From JAFLUQ01 sp964537995 (GTDB lineage Bacteria > Bacillota > Clostridia > UMGS1883): 45,101 nt of DNA. The stretch spans positions 1 to 45,101 of the forward strand of contig CAZICW010000008.1 of NCBI GenBank assembly GCA_964537995.1, written 5' to 3'. Position 1 is the first letter of the stretch. Every line of letters starts with the position of its first letter. Made by a program: the position numbers and the translations under genes. This document shows, one piece after another, positions 1-5,998 of the stretch. Under the pieces are notes generated by a model, which saw only the letters and a list, made by a program, of their open reading frames with translations, was not told the DNA's origin and made no database searches.

Positions 1-342
1 TTTAATGTTATTTGGAACGTTTATTTGCTTTAATTTATACGGAAAACAATCCTTTGAGTACCATTTGACACTCCATAAGTCTCGATACAAATTACCATTG
101 TCATCAATGCGGATATCTTCGGATTCTTGACGAATTTTAAATATATTGTCAAGCGACGTTACCGGTTTTCCGTCAATTTCAGCTGCCATGTTGAAGACTT
201 CCCATTCATACGGCACGGTTGCGCTCATAAGATTTATTTCCCCGTTTTCAACCGTATAGGAATATATTGCGTCATCAAATGCATACGCCGGAATATTTAA
301 TATTAAAATCAAAGATAATATTAATATACTTAATTTTTTCAT
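1..342 (-). CDS. Secreted protein, possible BspA-type leucine-rich repeat protein (3' end outside window)
   Basis: The frame is open from an ATG at 342 to the window edge (114 codons), so only the N-terminus is present. An AAGGAA ribosome binding site lies about 8 bases before the ATG. The product starts with a lysine pair and a long Leu/Ile-rich stretch ending in PAYA, a typical Sec signal peptide of about 21 residues, so it is probably exported. The mature part contains KPVTSLDNIF and, about 45 residues later, LKQINVPNNIK. This resembles the pattern of BspA/LRR_5 repeats (V-x-S-I...F, then L-x-x-V-x-I-P), but only one possible unit is visible. The repeat assignment is an inference; export is better supported. 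No clear promoter was found in the 79 bases separating it from the next gene upstream. Confidence 0.6.
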   Translation of the reverse strand, partial: MKKLSILILSLILILNIPAYAFDDAIYSYTVENGEINLMSATVPYEWEVFNMAAEIDGKPVTSLDNIFKIRQESEDIRIDDNGNLYRDLWSVKWYSKDCFPYKLKQINVPNNIK

Positions 343-421
343 TTTACCAAATTCCTTATACGGTTTTTTCTCTTCATCAGGGGAAGCGGATTCTTTTTAT
401 TAAGACCGTTTTTAATTCGGA

Positions 422-1057
422 TTACAGCTTGGAATAGCCGTAGCTGTTAATAAGCGCCTCTATTTTTTCGCCCCTTTTGCACATCGGACAGTCATGCGGG
501 GAATAACATTCATAGCCCGCGAGGTTGTCGGGGTTGAAAATCGAATTTACACTCTTGCCGTCGCATTCGTCAACCGTGGCGAAAATCGCGGAAACGCCGA
601 CAACGGTGCCGCCGTAATAATTCACCGCCTCAATTGCGGACTGGGCGGTTCTGCCCGTTGTCACGGAAGCCGCAAGCACAAGCACGTGCTTGCCCGCAAT
701 CATATTCACAAGGTTGTCGCGAAAGATAAGCTGACCGCCTGAAGTAAATTCGGGCGTTACTATGTAAATTGTCTGGTGGGCGTTCATGTTCACAAAATCT
801 TCCTTTGTCAGCTCCTGCGCCATAAACGCGCCGATAACGTCCATTCCGTCGAGACAGAGGATTGTGTCCACAATTCTGTGCGCCCGATAATGGTAAACCA
901 GCTCCTTCGCCACTACTTCCGCCTCGGAAAGCCTCGTTTTCTGAGTTGTAACGTCGATATAAAAATTGGTATGACTGTGCGAGGTGGCAAAATGTCCCTT
1001 TGCGACTCGGAGAAACAGGTTTTGGTTGGTTGTTCTGATTTTATACATTTCGGTCAT
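422..1057 (-). CDS. Phosphoribosyltransferase-like protein (orotate PRTase-like family with atypical PRPP loop)
   Basis: 211 residues with the overall pattern of a type I phosphoribosyltransferase. Residues 125-137 (VLVLAASVTTGRT) occupy the place of the PRPP-binding loop, followed by a helix and a YYGG turn. In classical enzymes this loop carries two adjacent acidic residues (V-V-D-D-V-T-T-G); here both are Ala (129, 130), although the TTG turn is kept. The C-terminus carries Cys184, Cys190 and Cys193 (DCPMCKRG), which could bind a metal, and ends in NSYGYSKL. From memory, relatives in Clostridia are labelled orotate phosphoribosyltransferase and share both features, so this looks like a family trait and not a sequencing error. 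There are no pyrimidine genes nearby, and true OPRT activity is doubtful. The ATG at 1057 is preceded by GGAGGG; a second ATG lies three codons inside. It has its own consensus promoter. Confidence 0.75.
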   Translation of the reverse strand: MTEMYKIRTTNQNLFLRVAKGHFATSHSHTNFYIDVTTQKTRLSEAEVVAKELVYHYRAHRIVDTILCLDGMDVIGAFMAQELTKEDFVNMNAHQTIYIVTPEFTSGGQLIFRDNLVNMIAGKHVLVLAASVTTGRTAQSAIEAVNYYGGTVVGVSAIFATVDECDGKSVNSIFNPDNLAGYECYSPHDCPMCKRGEKIEALINSYGYSKL

Positions 1058-1088
1058 AATGTTTGCCCTCCTTTAATTTCTTGCCTAT

Positions 1089-1117
1089 ATTATACTATTT
1101 TTCCGCAATTATGTCAA
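1089..1117 (-). promoter_or_regulatory. Consensus sigma-A promoter for the PRTase-like gene
   Basis: On the minus strand TTGACA (1117-1112) and TATAAT (1094-1089) are separated by exactly 17 bases. All 12 box positions match the housekeeping consensus. The -10 box lies about 30 bases before the ATG at 1057. Confidence 0.85.
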
Positions 1118-1132
1118 TACGGTTTTTAACTG

Positions 1133-1161
1133 TTGACAAAATATATAAAACAATGTATAAT
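1133..1161 (+). promoter_or_regulatory. Consensus sigma-A promoter for the DUF4380 gene
   Basis: TTGACA (1133-1138), 17-base spacer, TATAAT (1156-1161): a perfect match to the consensus. It is back to back with the leftward promoter, the two -35 boxes being only 15 bases apart. Confidence 0.85.
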
Positions 1162-1196
1162 AAATAATAACAAAAAATATTGGGGAGGAAATAAAA

Positions 1197-2075
1197 ATGA
1201 GCGTACAGATAAACGAAACAGTATACGGAAAATACGGAAAATGTCTCAGAATGACAAACGGAGAAAAGGAGCTTATCGCTACTCTCGACATGGGTCCGTG
1301 CATAATTCGCTACGGCTACATAGGCGGGGAAAATATCTTCTTCGAGGACGTTGACAAAACCGCCGTAAATGATATAACGGACAGTCCGTATGAAGAAAAT
1401 CTTTGGTGGGTTATCGGCGGACACAGGCTTTGGTGCAGTCCGGAGCTTTTTCCGCGAACTTATTATCCTTCCACAAAAAAGGTGGATTGCAAAATTGACG
1501 GAAATACCGCGGTGTTTACCGCGCCGGTTCAGGAATGGAGCCAGATTCGCTGCGCAATAGGTGTGACGATGGACGACGACGGCAATGTAAAGCTTGAACA
1601 CAGCGTAACAAACATGAACGCGTGGGACATAGAGCTTGCGCCGTGGACAATTTCGGTCATGAATACGGGCGGCACGGCATATATCCCGCAGAATAAACGG
1701 AAAACGGGCTTTTTCCCGAACAAATGGGTTTGCTACTGGGATTATACGCCGATGAATGACAGCCGTATTTCGCTCGGAGAGGATTATATCAGCGTTTCCA
1801 TGGACGCCTCTAAGGAGGTTGCCGCAAAAATAGGCGTGCTGAATGAGAACGGCTGGATGGCGTATCTTTATAAGGGAACAGCCATGATAAAGCGGTTCGG
1901 CTATATAGACGGCGCAAATTATCCCGATAACGGCTGCAATTGCGAAAGCTATACCTGTAAGAACTATACCGAAATGGAGTGCCTTTCTCCCATGACAAAA
2001 ATTCCCGCCGGAGGAACCGCCGTGCATAAAGAAAAATGGGAATTGAAAAAAGCGGATTCAATCGGAGAAATATAA
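1197..2075 (+). CDS. DUF4380 domain protein (galactose mutarotase-like fold)
   Basis: 292 residues, no signal peptide or membrane segment, so cytoplasmic. The features I recognise are ENLWWVIGGHRLWCSPE in the first third, a beta-rich middle with repeated T/N-rich strands, and near the end YPDNGCN...ESYT...MECLSP followed by an H-x-E-x-WEL strand. This order is that of DUF4380 proteins, which have a carbohydrate-binding beta-sandwich related to aldose 1-epimerases. The substrate is not known and no sugar genes are adjacent, so no reaction is assigned. The ATG at 1197 is preceded by GGGGAGGAA at about 8 bases and by a perfect promoter. It is a single-gene unit ending in a strong terminator about 50 bases downstream. 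Confidence 0.75.
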   Translation: MSVQINETVYGKYGKCLRMTNGEKELIATLDMGPCIIRYGYIGGENIFFEDVDKTAVNDITDSPYEENLWWVIGGHRLWCSPELFPRTYYPSTKKVDCKIDGNTAVFTAPVQEWSQIRCAIGVTMDDDGNVKLEHSVTNMNAWDIELAPWTISVMNTGGTAYIPQNKRKTGFFPNKWVCYWDYTPMNDSRISLGEDYISVSMDASKEVAAKIGVLNENGWMAYLYKGTAMIKRFGYIDGANYPDNGCNCESYTCKNYTEMECLSPMTKIPAGGTAVHKEKWELKKADSIGEI

Positions 2076-2126
2076 TCTAAGCGCGAATGTCCTCGGGTCT
2101 TGTCTGCCGATTCGGCAGGCATAGTC

Positions 2127-2157
2127 AGGCGCGGAGTCAAAGCTCCGCGCCTTTTTA
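2127..2157 (+). terminator. Rho-independent terminator after the DUF4380 gene
   Basis: Nine-pair G+C-rich stem GGCGCGGAG (2128-2136) / CTCCGCGCC (2143-2151), a six-base loop, then a T-rich tract. A smaller hairpin, CTGCCG (2104-2109) / CGGCAG (2113-2118), lies just before it. Confidence 0.9.
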
Positions 2158-2192
2158 TTTTGAGATAAATTGTGAAAATAATCTAAAAGGGC

Positions 2193-2221
2193 TTGCATTT
2201 TCCGATGTTATGGTATATAAT
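2193..2221 (+). promoter_or_regulatory. Sigma-A promoter for the flippase-HD-DUF975 gene group
   Basis: TTGCAT (2193-2198), 17-base spacer, TATAAT (2216-2221). The -10 is perfect and the -35 matches at four of six positions. It sits between the upstream terminator and the ATG at 2255. Confidence 0.75.
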
Positions 2222-2254
2222 TATCTCATATTGTTGAAAAGGATGTGCTTGCGC

Positions 2255-3859
2255 ATGGCTGAAAGAAAAAAGCCGTCGTTTATGGGCAATGTGCTTACGA
2301 TAATTTTTTCTCAGGTCGTGGTGAAGCTGCTGGGCTTTGCCTACAGAGTGGTAATAACAAATGTTGACGGCTTCGGCGACATCGGAAACGGATACTATAA
2401 TTTCGGCTATCAGATATACACTCTTCTGCTTGCGATAAGCTCCGTCGGGATTCCGAACGCGATAAGCAAGCTCGTGTCGGAAAAATGCGCTCTGAACGAT
2501 TACCGCGGAGCTGTCAGAATATTTAAAATCAGTCTTGTTCTGTTTACCGTTGTGGGAGGCTTTTTTTCGTGCCTGCTCTATTTCGGCGCGGAACCGTTTT
2601 CAAATTATGTGCTGTCGGCGCCCGGAGCGGTGTATACAATGCGCGTTCTCGCGCCGTCTATATTGTTCGTTTCGGTGTCGAGCGTAATACGCGGCTTCTT
2701 TATGGGGCAGCACAATGCCAAGGCGACAAGCTCCAGTCAGATTTTGGAACAGTTCCTTAAATCCACGCTCACAATCGTCATAGTTATGGCAATTGCCGGT
2801 TCTGAGCCTGAGTATATGGCTGCGGGAGCGACGCTCGCGACGACAATTTCAACCGTACTCAGCCTTGTATATCTTTTCGGCTTTACCGCCGCACATAAAA
2901 AGGAGCTGACGGAAAAATACTCCGCCGCTCCGCCTCTTACGGATAATAAAAAGCCGCTTTCCGTCGCAAAAACGATACTTTGGGTTTCAATCCCGATTTC
3001 CCTCGGATCGGTTGTGACATCACTGAACCGTGTACTGGACACAATAACGGTCAACAGAGGGCTGAAAACCGCGTTCGCGGGCATAATTTCCGACCCTGAG
3101 CTTCTGGACAAAAATGCCGTTACGCTGAGCGGAATACTGAGCAAAACCGACGTTCTGATAAATCTGCCTCTTGCGATAAACATAGCCTTTGCCACGGTGC
3201 TCGTCCCCACAATTGCGGGCGCTTACGCCGTCAAGGATTATGATACCGCCTCAAAAAGAGTGGGATTTTCCTTCCTTACCTCGATAGTGATTGCGCTTCC
3301 CTGCACTGCCGGCTATGCGGTTTTGGCGGACGGAATACTTCGTATGCTTTACCCGAATTATTCCGACGGCGCGCTGCTGTTTATGATGATGGCGCCGACT
3401 GTGTTTTTCTCGGCGATGAGCCAGACAATCTACGGCAGTCTTCAGGGAATGGGTAAAATATTTGTTCCGGCGATAAGCGTACTTTGCGGCGGGGTCGCCA
3501 AGCTGATAATCAATCTTACGCTGATTCCCGTACCGAAAATCAATATATACGGTGCGCCGATAGGCAGCGTCGCCTGTCAGGCAATAGCCTTCTGTGTCAG
3601 CTTCTGCGTCCTGAAAAAAAATATTTCCTTCAAGATTGACGCTGTAAGATATTATCTCAAGCCGCTTGCGGCAACGGGGGTTATGGCGGTCGCGGTTTGG
3701 GCTGTACACAGCTTCGGAGAACCGATTATGGGAAATACGATTTCGACGCTTGCGGCAATCGCGGTTGGAGTTATAGTGTATTTTGCGCTTATATTGGCGC
3801 TCAGGGTGTTTACCGACGAGGAGCTTAAGATGCTGCCCTTCATAGGCAAAAGGCGGTGA
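2255..3859 (+). CDS. MurJ/SpoVB-family polysaccharide or lipid II flippase (MOP superfamily)
   Basis: 534 residues, with hydrophobic segments spread over nearly the whole length in the pattern of the 12-14-helix MOP exporter superfamily. The N-terminal FSQVVVKLLGFAYR and SSVGIPNAISKLVSE, a charged loop near the middle, and the C-terminal ending in MLPFIGK fit the Firmicute SpoVB/YtgP group, which are near this length. Members move lipid-linked cell-wall precursors across the membrane; YtgP-type proteins serve vegetative growth and SpoVB the spore cortex. Sequence alone does not tell me which this is. The frame is open further upstream, but that part crosses the previous terminator. I chose ATG 2255 because it follows both promoter and AAAAGGA; ATG 2243 is an alternative with the ribosome site too close. 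Confidence 0.85.
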   Translation: MAERKKPSFMGNVLTIIFSQVVVKLLGFAYRVVITNVDGFGDIGNGYYNFGYQIYTLLLAISSVGIPNAISKLVSEKCALNDYRGAVRIFKISLVLFTVVGGFFSCLLYFGAEPFSNYVLSAPGAVYTMRVLAPSILFVSVSSVIRGFFMGQHNAKATSSSQILEQFLKSTLTIVIVMAIAGSEPEYMAAGATLATTISTVLSLVYLFGFTAAHKKELTEKYSAAPPLTDNKKPLSVAKTILWVSIPISLGSVVTSLNRVLDTITVNRGLKTAFAGIISDPELLDKNAVTLSGILSKTDVLINLPLAINIAFATVLVPTIAGAYAVKDYDTASKRVGFSFLTSIVIALPCTAGYAVLADGILRMLYPNYSDGALLFMMMAPTVFFSAMSQTIYGSLQGMGKIFVPAISVLCGGVAKLIINLTLIPVPKINIYGAPIGSVACQAIAFCVSFCVLKKNISFKIDAVRYYLKPLAATGVMAVAVWAVHSFGEPIMGNTISTLAAIAVGVIVYFALILALRVFTDEELKMLPFIGKRR

Positions 3860-3865
3860 CGCGGC

Positions 3866-4420
3866 GTGAAAAAATATGTTTTCGGCGAATACATAATCGG
3901 AGCTGAACCGGAGCGAACAAAAGCGTATTATAAAAACGAAAAGCCCTATTTCGCAAAATGCACCTGTCCGGCGTGCCAGAATTTTTTCAAAAACGCAAAG
4001 GAACGAGAGGAATCGTTTTCAGTCTACACAGAAATGCTCGGAATAGATTGGGAAAAGCCGCGTAAAGTCGATGCGCTTTACAGCAAAAACGAAAAAGTAT
4101 ATTATGCCGTTTATTATAAATTTTACGGGAAAATGTGTAAAGCTCAAAAGCTTTACACAGTCGAAAAGAATGATTTGGGCAGCATAAGAATCGAAAACAG
4201 GAACGCTTTGTTTGAAATAGACGATAAAATGAGCCTTGCGTTTTTAAAATCGCAAAAAAATACTCTGATGCTGCGTATGTACGCCGAACTCCCGTGGAGT
4301 ATGGAAACTCTCGACTGCTTTTACGACGAAACGGTAAAAACCCCGGAAAAACGGCTTCCGTCGCGCGGGAGGAGAATCCTTTCGGCGGCAGGTGCGATTC
4401 GGAGAAAAATAAAGTCATGA
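3866..4420 (+). CDS. Unknown protein with an N-terminal CxCxxC motif
   Basis: 184 residues, soluble, rich in Lys, Tyr and Phe. I do not recognise an assigned function. The N-terminal third contains AEPERTKAYYKNEKPYF followed by KCTCPACQNF, with closely spaced cysteines that could coordinate a metal; no second cysteine pair follows at once, so a full zinc ribbon is not evident. The middle is probably beta-rich (repeated YY/YYKFYGKM strands) and the C-terminus is basic. The start is GTG at 3866 with AGGCGG about ten bases before it, six bases after the flippase stop. The stop overlaps the start of the HD protein by four bases, so the two are probably translationally coupled. Confidence 0.7.
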   Translation: MKKYVFGEYIIGAEPERTKAYYKNEKPYFAKCTCPACQNFFKNAKEREESFSVYTEMLGIDWEKPRKVDALYSKNEKVYYAVYYKFYGKMCKAQKLYTVEKNDLGSIRIENRNALFEIDDKMSLAFLKSQKNTLMLRMYAELPWSMETLDCFYDETVKTPEKRLPSRGRRILSAAGAIRRKIKS

Positions 4421-4911
4421 ACAAGATAAATCTTTTGATTGAAAAAACCGTCGAATATTTTTCCGGCGATCCGAAAAGAATACAGCATTTTTTGAAGGTT
4501 CACAGCCTTGCGAGGCTCATTGCCGGCGAAGAGGGCGCCGACGCGCAGCTTCTGTATATAACCGAGGCCGCCGCTGTGGTTCATGATATAGGAATAAAAA
4601 ACGCGGAACTGAAGTTCGGCTCCTGTTCGGGCAAGCTTCAGGAGCTTGAAGGACCTCCGGAAGCCGAAAAAATGCTGAAAAGCATAGGGGAGAGCGAAGC
4701 CGTTATCGAGCGGGTCTGCTATCTTGTCGCCCACCACCACACCTATGACTCCGTAAACGGCCTTGATTATCAGGCTCTTGTGGAAGCGGATTTCTTGGTT
4801 AACCTGTATGAGGACGGCGCAGCCGCTGCGGCGGCGGAGGCCGCGCTTAAGAATATTTTTAAAACAAAAACGGGAATAAGGCTTTGCAAAGCCATGTTCG
4901 GATTAGGATAA
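4417..4911 (+). CDS. HD-domain metal-dependent phosphohydrolase-like protein
   Basis: 164 residues, short for an HD protein but with its usual metal-site pattern in order: His29 (KVHSLAR), the His-Asp pair at 56-57 in VVHDIGI, a His cluster (VAHHHTYD) near residue 107, and an acidic ligand in VEADFLVN. HD proteins hydrolyse phosphate esters of nucleotides or nucleic acids; the substrate cannot be read here. ATG 4417 overlaps the preceding stop (ATGA) and has GGAG about 12 bases upstream. A longer in-frame reading back to 4294 would run through the end of the preceding gene and is unlikely. Alanine-rich stretch near residues 138-146. Confidence 0.8.
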   Translation: MNKINLLIEKTVEYFSGDPKRIQHFLKVHSLARLIAGEEGADAQLLYITEAAAVVHDIGIKNAELKFGSCSGKLQELEGPPEAEKMLKSIGESEAVIERVCYLVAHHHTYDSVNGLDYQALVEADFLVNLYEDGAAAAAAEAALKNIFKTKTGIRLCKAMFGLG

Positions 4912-4924
4912 AAGGAGAATAACT

Positions 4925-5938
4925 ATGGAAATTAACAGAAAGCTTCTTAAACAAAATGCAAGAAACGCCATGAAGGGCATTTATTGGTTTATGTTTGTCG
5001 TCTGTATAGTGGCGGGAATTGTCGGGGTCGGCAATTCGGCTTCAAGCTCGTTCAGCTACGGTATCGGACTTAATTTTCCGCTTTCGGGCTATCAATCCGA
5101 TGTCGCGCAGCCGAATGATCGGCGCGCTCCGTCGTCGGCTCCGAATGAACGCTATGACGATGAACGTCGCGACAGAGACGATGTTGATATTGAGGATGTG
5201 TTCGAGAACGCGCTTGAGGGTTTTTCCGCCCGCATAGCCCGCGTTTTCGCTTCCTTCGGCTTTAAATCCGCCGACACCGTCAGGCTCTTAACTGTTGCCG
5301 CCGCCGCTTTCCTGCTTATGCTTTTTATTGCAATGCTTGTGTTTGCGGTTTTCATATCCGGCCCTGCGGAGGTAAGCTTTGCGAGGGTAAAACTCGCGGC
5401 GGTAATCGAAGGACGCAAGGACAGCGGTGAAGCCTTGTTCCCCTTTAAATACGGTTATATAAAGACTGTAAAAAACGTATTTCTCAAGAATCTGTATATC
5501 GCTCTATGGCGGCTGCTTCCGATAGGCGGCGGCATATTGTCTGTCGCGCTGGTATATTCCGCCAAAAGCCGTCAGGAGCGTATGCTTATAGGAATAATCA
5601 TGCTTATTGCCGACGCGGCGCTTTTCGTTCCTTCAATTGTGAAGTCGTATCAATATATGCTTGTACCGTATATTCTGGCTGAAACTCCCGATATTTCCTC
5701 TCGCGAGGCAATCAGGCTCAGCCGCGGCATGATGAACGGCTTTAAGTGGCAAACCTTCGTGCTGCAGCTTTCCTTTATCGGCTGGTATTTCGTCAGCGCG
5801 CTGCTTTGCGGAATAGGCGTTTTGTTTGTGCATCCCTATTACCATACTGCCGAAACATTGCTGTATGACGAATTAAGAAATCACTATAACGGAGCGAATA
5901 TACAAGAAAACGTACAAAAAATTGAAGCGCAGGCTTGA
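4925..5938 (+). CDS. DUF975-type integral membrane protein
   Basis: 337 residues with about five to six hydrophobic segments (near 18-36, 122-149, 190-210, 219-238, 283-305). The opening (N-R-K-x-L-K-x-x-A-R), FARVKLAAVIEGRKDS and the ILAETPDISSREAIRLSRGMM stretch are typical of DUF975 proteins of Firmicutes, whose function is not established. An unusual feature is a hydrophilic, Arg/Asp-rich loop around residues 63-88 between the first two membrane parts. The ATG has AAAGGAGAA upstream and follows the HD gene by 13 bases, so it is the last gene of this unit. Its stop codon overlaps the -35 box of the alaS promoter. Confidence 0.8.
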   Translation: MEINRKLLKQNARNAMKGIYWFMFVVCIVAGIVGVGNSASSSFSYGIGLNFPLSGYQSDVAQPNDRRAPSSAPNERYDDERRDRDDVDIEDVFENALEGFSARIARVFASFGFKSADTVRLLTVAAAAFLLMLFIAMLVFAVFISGPAEVSFARVKLAAVIEGRKDSGEALFPFKYGYIKTVKNVFLKNLYIALWRLLPIGGGILSVALVYSAKSRQERMLIGIIMLIADAALFVPSIVKSYQYMLVPYILAETPDISSREAIRLSRGMMNGFKWQTFVLQLSFIGWYFVSALLCGIGVLFVHPYYHTAETLLYDELRNHYNGANIQENVQKIEAQA

Positions 5939-5963
5939 CAAAGCCGGAGCAAAATTATATAAT
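5935..5963 (+). promoter_or_regulatory. Consensus sigma-A promoter for alaS
   Basis: TTGACA (5935-5940), 17-base spacer, TATAAT (5958-5963), a perfect match. The -35 box overlaps the stop codon of the preceding gene. The expected start of transcription is only about 30 bases from the start codon. Confidence 0.85.
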
Positions 5964-5998
5964 ATCGGTATTGTATAAAATATTGGGGGTTGAAATAT

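Noticed and set aside
2104..2118. Small hairpin CTGCCG/CGGCAG as an independent regulatory element
   Set aside because: It directly precedes the strong terminator and is more simply part of the same 3' end structure.
2087..2254. N-terminal extension of the flippase back to 2087
   Set aside because: This part contains the terminator of the previous gene and the promoter of the flippase gene, so it cannot be translated in the normal transcript.
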